A stretch of DNA of 64,000 nt. Origin: a candidate division WOR-3 bacterium. GTDB taxonomy: Bacteria; Hydrothermota; UBA3072. Shown piece after piece: positions 7,901-14,943 of the stretch. A model generated the notes under the pieces. It did not search any database, had not been told where the DNA came from, and saw only the letters and a program-made list of their open reading frames with translations. How positions within the stretch are numbered: position 1 is the stretch's first letter; each line of letters starts with the position of its first letter. The translations under genes and the position numbers were made by a program. The DNA lies in assembly GCA_039804165.1 (NCBI GenBank), contig JBDRZZ010000003.1, forward strand, positions 99,954-163,953, written 5' to 3'.

Positions 7901-10427
7901 ATGGTTAAATAAAGGGGTTCATTTTGCTCTTAGCGATTCATTAAACCCTGAGGGTGGAAGTTTTATAGTTGGGTATAGAAATACAAGAGAGGACCCAGGA
8001 TATGTCTCTCCTGTCGAGATGGAGCCAATTTATGGGATGAATACTTATGAGAGAGAGCAATCTTTATCTTTTAAGATAGATTTTTTAAAACCAAACAATT
8101 ATTGTCTTATTGAGAAATATCTTGAGTTAGATGTTCAAAGTTATGGAGAAGGATATGATTTCCGTTTATACAAAAATTTAAACTTTTATACAAAATTTAT
8201 TGGGGATTCTCCTGATTCTATTTTGGTTTTTATTAGGCTTGCTACAGATTCTGCTAATTATTATCAATACACTACAAACATTTCTCAAAAAGGCGATTGG
8301 GATACTCTTTGGGTTAATTTTGATAAATTTACAGAGTTAAAGGCTAATAATGAAACTAGAAGAGGAGAATATTCTCTTAAAGGGAATCCTTCTCTTAAAA
8401 ATATTTCTTACCTTCAGTTGGGTGTATTAAATAAGGGGTCTACAGATGTAAAAGGAGAAGTTTTAATAGATGATATAATTTTAACCGGAGCAGATAAAAG
8501 AAGGGGTGATTTAATAAATCTTTCTTTATCTGGCAATTGCGGGGATCTTCTCCCTAATGTATCATACCAAATAAGTAAGCAGTCTTCAAATTATAAGAGT
8601 AATCTGTCTGAATTAAGAAGTTTAGGAGATAGAGAAGATTTTTCTCAAGGGTTTGGGTTAACAGCTAATATAGGGAATTTTTTGGGGGATATAGTTAATT
8701 GTCCTATTACAGTAAATTTAAGAGAAGCAAAGAGAATTCCTGTTTATAGAGTAAACTCTGATGTTTTGCTTAATGAAGAGGAAAGAAATTCACTTGCAGA
8801 GAAATCCGAAGGAAGGGATATTACCTTTAGTATCTCAAAGAAGACCAAATCAAAGAACTGGTTTCTAAGAAATACAATTGATAACCTAAAATTGAGTGGT
8901 TCTAATAGAAGAAGTGAAAATTTCTCTCCCTTTAAGAGAGCTGATACAACTGTAAGTTCAGCTTTTTCGGCTAATTATAGTTTAGATTTACCAAGGTTAT
9001 CCTTCCCTATTTTTGGGGACAAGAATTCTTCTTTGCTTCCTAAAAAATTAGATTTTGGGACTAATTACGAGTGGAAAGAAACTGCGGAATATTCTTATAA
9101 AGATAAGGATTCTTTATATGAAAGAAAAGTTCTCCCAATAACAAAACAAATTAGAAGTTCTGCCAGTGTTTTTTATAATCCTATAAGATGGATAGAAGCA
9201 AATTATTCAATCTCTTTTAAAAATGATCTAAGAGAGAAAGAGGCTTTCTCACAAAAATTCTCTTTAAAAGATTTAGGTCAGGATGCTCTCTTAACCGAAA
9301 ATCTTAATTTGTCCCATCGTTCAAGTCAATTTGGAGTTAATAATTTAAATCTTACTTATAAGGTAGACTTTAATCAAAATCATGAGATTGAATATTCAAA
9401 ATCCTTAGGAGATTCTTTGGATGTTAGAAGTTGTTCTCGGCAAAAGACTGTTAGATTCGATGACGACCTAAAGCTGGGTAATTTCCTTGAAAAAATTCCA
9501 GGTCTTTCAAAAATTTCTCGTAACATTTCTCCATTAAAATTTTCTTATAATTTCAGTAAAAGTGGTAGTTTTGCTTATCTCAGTGCCAAGCCCAATTTCA
9601 AATTTAGATATGGGATTGAAGATAATCCGGAAGAAAATTTATTTGTAGATTTTAGTAATAGAGATGGCGGTAAAATTAATAAGAGTTATTCTATATCCTC
9701 TGGTTTTTCTTTATGGAGAATAAAAGTAGATATAAAAGGAAGACTCACAGAAAATGAACCTGATGATTTCCAGTTGAAGAGAAATCCTCAAGAAGCAAGA
9801 AAAAACTCAAAATTGACTTTCCCCGAGATATCCTTAGATATTTCAGATATTCAAAAATATATCCCCTATTTTAGTAATTATTTAAAAAGAGCTTCTTTCT
9901 CTCTTTATGTTACAAAAGATTCTTCTTATGAAAGGAGTATTGTAGATCAAACATATTCCTCAGGAAAGTCTTCTTTATCAATCACACCAGGACTAAATTT
10001 TAGTCTTAAAAATGATCTTGGAATTGGAATCTCTCCTAATTATACTTCAAGAAGAGATTTTCCACCTTCAAACTTAAATGGTTATACTACATCAAAGGGA
10101 GTAAAAGTATCTTTTTCGTATCAGATAAGGCCTTCTAAGACAGGATCTTCTTTTCCTCTTTTGGGGAGAATAAAGTGGGAAACTCCAATAAGTCTCAATG
10201 CCTCTTTTAATTTTAGTGATAATGAAAGTTATTACATCAATAGCCTTGGAAATAAATCCGTAAATACAGATAATAAGACAGTTGATTTTAATATTAATGG
10301 GAGTTACTCTTTTTCAGAAATGGTAACAGGAGGGTTATTATTTAACTATAGAAATTATTTTGATGAAAGATTGAAAATCTCTTCTTCTACATTTGGAGGA
10401 GGTATTAACGTAATTATAAATTTTTAA
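4950..10427 (+). CDS. sprA: SprA-like giant outer-membrane protein (type IX secretion translocon family)
   Basis: This 1825-residue protein resembles SprA/Sov, the very large beta-barrel that forms the outer-membrane translocon of the Bacteroidota type IX secretion system (SprA itself is about 2400 residues). Family landmarks seen here are a VEGGRTLQKGIDYTINYYTG element (about residues 540-560), SYLDDMES (about 688-695, compare YLDDFEGS in SprA), and an acidic calcium-loop segment DKEDKNGDGLLQAEEDCGLD with a second such loop about 50 residues later. After about residue 1200 there is a long run of alternating-hydrophobicity strands ending in ..GGGINVIINF, as expected for a barrel. The start is constrained by an in-frame TAG at 4944-4946. 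The resulting N-terminus (MFELLFLTSYVNIS) is only a weak signal peptide, which is odd for this family. It overlaps pdxA by 8 bp and shares an operon with three periplasmic isomerases. No other T9SS core gene is visible in the window. Confidence 0.85.
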   Translation: MFELLFLTSYVNISKFSDELYYRYYRNEVSEAPILIRDVILANYYYNGYYLYSEGGESFSLWGEKLLEEKFGILLYGEIKKSLRKSSKVKREEGLIPDIELELKMPRGLSYILGEGGEIKVKGSQSIDLRLEQTKNTYSFQEALPSYSYPQIILEQRLKANVDGTIGTKLNVEIDHDSERSEQENDLKIWYGGRSGMDTEIEDEIIQELHLGDVGSMGGDKLFGISTRGQFGSTTFDLNIGKLETDEVSGSDYVSVSSQTIIRNERDYVDGFYYTGLKIIPDSIIEYGLFASVGGDFSGIPTSLFEFNGEYIGEARFLELEKGKDYELRELLISGKRRRLPYFRIINLGKIIDGRTRLGVYIIYADSTGKIDTLGGIKRDPTDPKRIESLTLYQLRSPNPTPSDPSWWLRMRNVYSFGKGEEGPFNLRVDIYKIISGGNDEETNDKGIPYAQILGINKSKGLIDPNQVLWEDGCIIFPEPYPFLNPELGSDTVPEIYRKSIDLFPEIGKKYKIVITTTSSIRSFTLKGMKPIVEGSEVLTVEGGRTLQKGIDYTINYYTGEVELKEGLVLPPDAKIRYSFKSQPLLSFKSQYRSKLNLQSNFIKDGKLNFDLQFLSRSDKGVFRPVVGKEPSNIASGKLDFSLRKEPEFLSDFFSKMPFVDDKSKSGFAINGNYGFSLPNPASNGKSYLDDMESINLSLNIGLEDFRWSYSSVPNGNNINNICKIDWFTDRYYYYSRIFPAYSEASFSENRTSVLVLYFQPKNVESWGGIMQAFTRAQNFSKKDFLEIWIKGDGGEFIFEMGSRMAEDAPRWGKSSSGLDSLIQPNGILDKEDKNGDGLLQAEEDCGLDGVRMNDENWFYRPDTLYDEGVDDYYGKGGSFKDSLKSHNKEGNGRLDSEDLNGDFILEKNNDYFRYKIDLSSQKYLSKEGLNGWKVFIIPLRDSSCYEKIGNPSFDNIVYTRIWLRGFRENTRITIAKIEAVGNEWLNKGVHFALSDSLNPEGGSFIVGYRNTREDPGYVSPVEMEPIYGMNTYEREQSLSFKIDFLKPNNYCLIEKYLELDVQSYGEGYDFRLYKNLNFYTKFIGDSPDSILVFIRLATDSANYYQYTTNISQKGDWDTLWVNFDKFTELKANNETRRGEYSLKGNPSLKNISYLQLGVLNKGSTDVKGEVLIDDIILTGADKRRGDLINLSLSGNCGDLLPNVSYQISKQSSNYKSNLSELRSLGDREDFSQGFGLTANIGNFLGDIVNCPITVNLREAKRIPVYRVNSDVLLNEEERNSLAEKSEGRDITFSISKKTKSKNWFLRNTIDNLKLSGSNRRSENFSPFKRADTTVSSAFSANYSLDLPRLSFPIFGDKNSSLLPKKLDFGTNYEWKETAEYSYKDKDSLYERKVLPITKQIRSSASVFYNPIRWIEANYSISFKNDLREKEAFSQKFSLKDLGQDALLTENLNLSHRSSQFGVNNLNLTYKVDFNQNHEIEYSKSLGDSLDVRSCSRQKTVRFDDDLKLGNFLEKIPGLSKISRNISPLKFSYNFSKSGSFAYLSAKPNFKFRYGIEDNPEENLFVDFSNRDGGKINKSYSISSGFSLWRIKVDIKGRLTENEPDDFQLKRNPQEARKNSKLTFPEISLDISDIQKYIPYFSNYLKRASFSLYVTKDSSYERSIVDQTYSSGKSSLSITPGLNFSLKNDLGIGISPNYTSRRDFPPSNLNGYTTSKGVKVSFSYQIRPSKTGSSFPLLGRIKWETPISLNASFNFSDNESYYINSLGNKSVNTDNKTVDFNINGSYSFSEMVTGGLLFNYRNYFDERLKISSSTFGGGINVIINF

Positions 10428-10433
10428 AAATTT

Positions 10434-12059
10434 CTATATATTTTTTCCTACTTCGGGTTCTACAATATGAGGGGTGATAAATATTAGGACCTCTCTTTTC
10501 CTTTCTTCTTTTTGATTGTGCCCAAAAGCCGCACCTATAATAGGAATGTTCTTTAATATAGGGACTCCGCTCTTTCTTTCCGTTATAGTTTTTGTATAGA
10601 ATCCTCCAATTACGATTGTCTGGCCATCTTTTACAAGAGTTTGTGTTTCTGAGCGAGTTTCTGTTACTACTGTGTTATTTGTTCCAGGAACAACATCGCT
10701 TAACTCAACACTGAGATCCATTGTAATATCTCCTGCAGCGTTTATATGAGGAGTAACCTTTAGTTCAATACCAGCTGTATACCATCTTGTTATGGGTTGC
10801 CCATTAATATCAAGAGCGGTTATCGCAAATCTTTTTCCTCCGAAGATTCTGGCTTCTTTATTATTAACTGTTGTGACCCTTGGGTTGGAGTGAATTTCAA
10901 GCTTTTGGGCTTGCTCTAAAGCAATAAGTTTTGATGCAAGAGCCCCCCAATCTTGAACTGTCGCTACATTAATAAAGGCACCAGCGGTTGGCTCTGGAGG
11001 TAGAACGTGTTCTGCCTCCACTTTCAAATTAAAAGGTGTTGCTTTTAAATTGGTTACCTCCCAAGCTAAACCTAATTCTCTGGCTGCTGTTTGATCTATA
11101 TCTACTATTTTAGATGTAATTGCAACTTGAGGTGTTTTCTTGTCAAGAGCTTTAATTAAACTTTCTACAGCTTCTAGCTTTGAGGGGATATCATTTACAA
11201 TAATTGAATTTGTCCTTGTATCTATTTCTACTGTCCCTCTTTTTGAAAGTAGGGATTTTACCGCTCCTTCAACTTCCTTTGGTGTTGTAAATTCAAGGAC
11301 ATAAATTCCTCTTTTAAGGGGTTGTGACAATTCAATGTCTTCTCTTTCTTTTGCAAATGTTGCAGGGGAACCAACCCTTATCACATTATTTTCTATAATA
11401 TAAGTATATCCTTTTGTTTTTAAGATTAAATCCATTGCTTTTTCCCATTCTACGTCATTCAATTCAACGGAAATGGTTCCCTTTACTTCATCTCCTATTA
11501 TTATGTTCATTCCGCTAACCTGAGCTATTGAACGAAGAGTTGTCGCAAGATCGGCATTTTCTAATCTCATTGAAACTGTTTCTTGGGAGGGTTCGGTCTT
11601 GATAGGAGGAACTTCTTCCTCTTTTTTAGGTTCTTCCCAAACTACTTCTTCTTTAGCGCTCCAAGGGGTAAAATCGTTAGTATTTGTATTTAACTTAATA
11701 GAAATTGTATTTACTGTTGGATTAGAAATTTCGTAGGTGTAGTTATCAGAGCGTTGAATAACTACCCTTGTTAGAGAAGCAGCTGAGATGTAAGACAAAG
11801 CAATATTTTCAACCCCCCCTCTATTTACTTCCCAAAAATTACCACTAAGAGCGCTAGTAGTCTCAAGAAGGTCTAAAACTAACTTATGATCCATTGTAAA
11901 CTCAGAAAATGTTGCATAATCGGTTAAAGTAAAGAGAATTTCTGTGTAACCATTAGTTTTTCTGACTTCAATATTTGTGAGTTCTGGATCCTTTGGATTT
12001 GCAAAAGTTAAACATGGTAATAATAAACACAAAAGAAAGATTTTTTTATACATATTCAC
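10434..12059 (-). CDS. pilQ: Type IV pilus secretin PilQ
   Basis: PilQ forms the outer-membrane ring through which type IV pili extend and retract. The 541-residue protein has a signal peptide (residues 1-20), an AMIN domain (about 28-125) that binds peptidoglycan, and a proline/glutamate-rich linker. An STN/N0 domain (about 160-235), one secretin N1-type domain (about 240-310), and the secretin core (about 365-535) follow. The core shows NPRVTTVNNKEARIFGGKR, GIELKVTPHI, TLVKDGQTIVIGGF and GVPILKNIPIIGAAF, which are the pilus/type II secretin signatures. It is shorter than typical PilQ (about 700 residues) because it has one AMIN and one N1 domain. It is the last gene of pilMNOPQ, overlaps pilP by 4 bp, and is convergent with sprA, only 6 bp from its stop. 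Confidence 0.95.
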   Translation of the reverse strand: MNMYKKIFLLCLLLPCLTFANPKDPELTNIEVRKTNGYTEILFTLTDYATFSEFTMDHKLVLDLLETTSALSGNFWEVNRGGVENIALSYISAASLTRVVIQRSDNYTYEISNPTVNTISIKLNTNTNDFTPWSAKEEVVWEEPKKEEEVPPIKTEPSQETVSMRLENADLATTLRSIAQVSGMNIIIGDEVKGTISVELNDVEWEKAMDLILKTKGYTYIIENNVIRVGSPATFAKEREDIELSQPLKRGIYVLEFTTPKEVEGAVKSLLSKRGTVEIDTRTNSIIVNDIPSKLEAVESLIKALDKKTPQVAITSKIVDIDQTAARELGLAWEVTNLKATPFNLKVEAEHVLPPEPTAGAFINVATVQDWGALASKLIALEQAQKLEIHSNPRVTTVNNKEARIFGGKRFAITALDINGQPITRWYTAGIELKVTPHINAAGDITMDLSVELSDVVPGTNNTVVTETRSETQTLVKDGQTIVIGGFYTKTITERKSGVPILKNIPIIGAAFGHNQKEERKREVLIFITPHIVEPEVGKNI

Positions 12060-12619
12060 CTCTCTCCTTTCAAAGATAAAGTAACTTTAACTTCTTCTCC
12101 AAACTTTCTAAGCAAAAAACTCACAGAAGATTCTGTAATTTTACTTACTCTCCCATCAATTACAGGGTCTCCCTCTTTCAAAACATAACCCCTATTTCCT
12201 TCTTTTAAGATGGCAAAATATTTGTTTTTAACCCAAACAATTCCAGTGAGAATTGCTAATTCAACATTTAGGAGTTTCTCTTCTCCTTCACCTCCTATAA
12301 TTAGAGGAAGAAAAGGATCGGGATTACCTCTGTCTGAGTAATACACTTTAACCCAGTTTAAAGCTTCGTCAAATTCTTTTAAGGTATCAACCAAAGTGCT
12401 ATCCACTTCTTTAGGTTGTTCTTTTTTCTCTTCTTTTGCTGAAGTTATAACATTGAAAATTTCTGCATTTTTTGTTCTTAATTCGTTTTTAGGGGGGGAA
12501 AAAAATCTTACTGTCTTTCCTAACACTTCATTAAAAATACTACCTTTTTCTCTATCACAGCTTAATAAAACTAAAAAGAAAAAAATAACCATAATTTTAA
12601 AAAGGTTCTTACCCTTCAA
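12056..12619 (-). CDS. pilP: Type IV pilus assembly lipoprotein PilP
   Basis: PilP is the inner-membrane-anchored lipoprotein that links the PilMNO platform to the PilQ secretin. The 187-residue protein has a canonical lipoprotein signal ending in VLLSC (Cys 21), then a low-complexity linker. A C-terminal globular domain follows (about residues 95-185). It contains the pilot-like NPDPFLPL segment, ILTGIVWVKNKYFAILKEGN and YVLKEGDPVIDGRVSKI, the beta-rich pattern of the PilP/GspC HR domain. It overlaps pilO by 11 bp and pilQ by 4 bp, so the operon is translationally coupled. Assignment rests on both sequence pattern and position. Confidence 0.85.
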   Translation of the reverse strand: MKGKNLFKIMVIFFFLVLLSCDREKGSIFNEVLGKTVRFFSPPKNELRTKNAEIFNVITSAKEEKKEQPKEVDSTLVDTLKEFDEALNWVKVYYSDRGNPDPFLPLIIGGEGEEKLLNVELAILTGIVWVKNKYFAILKEGNRGYVLKEGDPVIDGRVSKITESSVSFLLRKFGEEVKVTLSLKGER

Positions 12620-13169
12620 CTTTTCCTCCTTTTGTTATATAGGTAAGGAGTTCAAAAGTTGCAGAAACTGCAAATTTTTCTTCCTTCTCTTCCTTAATAG
12701 TAATAGGAGAAAGTTTCAGATTTCTAACATTAACAATCCTTTGCATATTATTTAGTTCAGCCATAAATCCTGCTATATTATGGTAACCTCCTTCAACTTC
12801 CATTTGTATTACAATTTCACTATATTTTTCTTTTTGGGTCCTACTCACCGGTTTGAAATGTTTTATTTTTACTTCGTTTTTTGTAGCTCTTTCTGTAAGA
12901 GTTTTAACCAAATCTGAAATTTTCTCTTCTTTTGGTAACATTTTTTGTGCTTGATTCCACCTTGCTGCAATAATTTTGTGTTTTCTAATTGCTTCTTGCT
13001 TCCTCTGAACGATTGCCATTGTTTTGCTGAGTTTTAACTCTAAATCTTTATACTCTTTTTGTTTTATAGCTATTTTCTGGTTTTTTTCTTTTAACACAGT
13101 GAAATACATTCCAACCCCAATTAAAATTGCAATAAAAAGAACAATTACAGAACCTCTTATCTTTTTCAT
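12609..13169 (-). CDS. pilO: Type IV pilus inner-membrane protein PilO
   Basis: PilO forms a heterodimer with PilN in the inner membrane and connects the cytoplasmic PilM ring to PilP/PilQ. The 186-residue protein has one transmembrane helix (about residues 7-26). A coiled-coil stretch rich in K, E and Q (about 27-70) and a ferredoxin-like C-terminal domain (about 80-180) follow, with MLPKEEKISDLVKTLTERA and YHNIAGFMAELNNMQRIVNV, the family's recognisable segment. It overlaps pilN by 4 bp at the start and pilP by 11 bp at the end. Confidence 0.9.
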   Translation of the reverse strand: MKKIRGSVIVLFIAILIGVGMYFTVLKEKNQKIAIKQKEYKDLELKLSKTMAIVQRKQEAIRKHKIIAARWNQAQKMLPKEEKISDLVKTLTERATKNEVKIKHFKPVSRTQKEKYSEIVIQMEVEGGYHNIAGFMAELNNMQRIVNVRNLKLSPITIKEEKEEKFAVSATFELLTYITKGGKVEG

Positions 13170-13747
13170 TTCTCGCCTCCAAGGTTAATTAGTCCGGAGA
13201 GTTGAAAGCTAATAACAGAATATTCTTTCTCTTCGGTTTCTTTAAATTCATCTAATTTCACTTCATCAAAGTAAGAAGAGGATTGCAATCTATCCATAAG
13301 ATTTGATATCATAAAATTAGAAAAAGTTTTACCTTGGAGTTTGAATCTCTGAGCGTTTTCCTCAAATAAAGTGAACCATATATATTCTGGCTTTAGGCTA
13401 TTTAATTCGTCCATTACATGGAAGTATAGGGAGCGACCTTTATTTAAAGTTTGGACAATAGTTATCCACTCATTTAGTTCCTTTTGTTGTTGTTCTATTT
13501 CTTCTACAATTTTCTTTTCTTTCTCAAGTTCTCTTAATTGTTGTTCTGCTCTAACAATATCTTCTTCCAATTTTTTAAGTTTTTTGTCTTTTTGGTAGTT
13601 TAAAAAAAATACTATCCCTATTGTGAGAATTAAAATTAATACAGAGAGAAACATATCGGCTTTAGGAAGCTTTAAAGTAGGCTTTTTAAACTTGACCTCT
13701 CTTACTTTTTTAAGTTGTTCCTCAGGGATCAGGTTTATTTTTATCAT
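13166..13747 (-). CDS. pilN: Type IV pilus inner-membrane protein PilN
   Basis: PilN partners PilO, and its short cytoplasmic N-terminus docks into PilM. The 193-residue protein opens with MIKINLIPEE, the conserved INLLP-type PilM-binding peptide. A basic stretch, a transmembrane helix (about residues 31-49), a charged coiled coil (about 50-85) and a periplasmic ferredoxin-like domain ending near residue 190 follow. It begins directly after the pilM stop codon and overlaps pilO by 4 bp. Confidence 0.93.
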   Translation of the reverse strand: MIKINLIPEEQLKKVREVKFKKPTLKLPKADMFLSVLILILTIGIVFFLNYQKDKKLKKLEEDIVRAEQQLRELEKEKKIVEEIEQQQKELNEWITIVQTLNKGRSLYFHVMDELNSLKPEYIWFTLFEENAQRFKLQGKTFSNFMISNLMDRLQSSSYFDEVKLDEFKETEEKEYSVISFQLSGLINLGGEK

Positions 13748-14785
13748 TTATAACCCCCTTAGAGCTAAACCCAAAGCAATTGCAAGCACAGGCGCTTCTT
13801 TCTCTAAATTAACTTTAATAAAGGATGATTCTTTGTCATATTCAAAATTAATAAATGGATTTATCACCTCTGTGTGGCACCCAAATCGTTCTTCTAAGAA
13901 CTTTGGTAGTCCAGGTATCAGACTTCCTCCTCCACTTATTATAATTTCGCTAAAGCTTTCAAATCCTTCAGGTAAATAAGGTAACACCCTTTCTATAGCA
14001 ACTCCTAGATCGTCCTGAAAACTTTCCATAGCGTTTTGATATGCGTATTGATCAATTTCTTCTTTTTTGCCGGATCGTATTATATCAGTGGCTCTTTCTC
14101 CATCTATTCCTGCTTCTCTCTGAAGGGCTTGAATTAAGTTGTTTACAGCTGTAGAGATTGAACGGGTAAAATGATTTATGGAACCTGTGACAAAGCTCAT
14201 TGTAGTAGATTGAGCTCCAATATCTAATAGTCCTACTAATTTATTGGGTTTTGTTGTATAGTTAAATTCAAAAATGTTCTGAAGGGAGAAAGCAGGAATA
14301 TCTAAGACAATCGGTTCAAGACCAACTTCTCTAAAGAGATTTATCCTTGCTTCAACGGAGCTCTTTTTTGCTCCCACAAGGATAACCTCCATAGAATCCT
14401 CTCCCGCATTAGGATTTACTATTTCAAAGTCCATGGATATGTCTTCAATGTCATAAGGAATGTATTGCTCAGCTTCCCACTTTATTTGCTCTCTCGCTTC
14501 TACTTCATTCATTTTTGGCATTTTTATCTTTTTTACAATTATATCTCTTCCTGAAATGCAACTAATAACTTGTTTGTTATCTATTTCAAGCTTTCCAAGT
14601 TCTTGCCTTATTGCGTCAATTACTGTCTCTCTGTCCATTAATTCCCCATCTACAATGGCATGAGAAGGTAATGGGGTAATACTACACTTTGTTAATACAG
14701 GTTTTTTGATACTTCCTTCTACTACTACTGTTTTAAGAGAATGGCTACCTATATCCATAGATAGCACTGAACTCTTTTTGAACAT
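13748..14785 (-). CDS. pilM: Type IV pilus actin-like ATPase PilM
   Basis: PilM is a cytoplasmic actin-like protein that forms a ring on the inner face of the type IV pilus machine and binds PilN. The protein (345 residues from this start) shows the actin-fold nucleotide-binding segments: LSMDIGSHSLKTVVVEG at the N-terminus, GLLDIGAQSTTMSFV in the middle, and the adenosine loop IIISGGGSLIPGLPKFLEERF. I chose the ATG at 14785 over the in-frame GTG at 14791. An AGAGAGG ribosome binding site lies 5 bp before that ATG and would be too close to the GTG. It is the first gene of the pil operon, 15 bases after a predicted transcription start. Confidence 0.95.
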   Translation of the reverse strand: MFKKSSVLSMDIGSHSLKTVVVEGSIKKPVLTKCSITPLPSHAIVDGELMDRETVIDAIRQELGKLEIDNKQVISCISGRDIIVKKIKMPKMNEVEAREQIKWEAEQYIPYDIEDISMDFEIVNPNAGEDSMEVILVGAKKSSVEARINLFREVGLEPIVLDIPAFSLQNIFEFNYTTKPNKLVGLLDIGAQSTTMSFVTGSINHFTRSISTAVNNLIQALQREAGIDGERATDIIRSGKKEEIDQYAYQNAMESFQDDLGVAIERVLPYLPEGFESFSEIIISGGGSLIPGLPKFLEERFGCHTEVINPFINFEYDKESSFIKVNLEKEAPVLAIALGLALRGL

Positions 14786-14807
14786 AAACACCTCTCTTCT
14801 TTTTTTA

Positions 14808-14836
14808 ATTATAATTTATATTTCTATATTTGTCAA
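14808..14836 (-). promoter_or_regulatory. Consensus sigma70-type promoter of pilMNOPQ
   Basis: On the minus strand a perfect TTGACA (-35, 14831-14836) and a perfect TATAAT (-10, 14808-14813) are separated by exactly 17 bp. Transcription would start near 14801. It is the best promoter match in the window and points to strong pilus operon expression. It also shows that the host uses a conventional housekeeping sigma factor. Confidence 0.85.
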
Positions 14837-14854
14837 GTCTTTTAGCTAATTTTT

Positions 14855-14870
14855 GTGTTAAATTCAACAC
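14855..14870. promoter_or_regulatory. Inverted repeat between the divergent pilM and smc promoters
   Basis: The sequence GTGTTAAATTCAACAC is palindromic in its arms (GTGTT / AACAC) with a near-symmetric centre. It lies just upstream of the pilM -35 box and about 37 bp upstream of the smc -35 box, where one regulator could reach both. It may also be a chance match in AT-rich DNA. Confidence 0.3.
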
Positions 14871-14906
14871 TTTATTTTTTGATTTACTTCAACTTTAAAA
14901 AAACTC

Positions 14907-14933
14907 TTGACTATTTCTTATTTTTTTTATAAA
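14907..14933 (+). promoter_or_regulatory. Predicted smc promoter giving an almost leaderless mRNA
   Basis: TTGACT (14907-14912) and TATAAA (14928-14933) are 15 bp apart. A start 7 bases after the -10 box would fall at about 14940, four bases before the smc ATG (14944). No Shine-Dalgarno sequence precedes that ATG. The spacing is short, so confidence is moderate. Confidence 0.45.
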
Positions 14934-14943
14934 TTAAAGCCAA

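Noticed and set aside
10425-10440. Terminator between the convergent sprA and pilQ genes
   Set aside because: Only 6 bp separates the stops, and no stem with a T run is visible there.
12396-12755. A 119-codon plus-strand gene over pilP/pilO
   Set aside because: It is antisense to two well-supported pilus genes and its protein is a phenylalanine/serine-rich shadow of K/E-rich coding.
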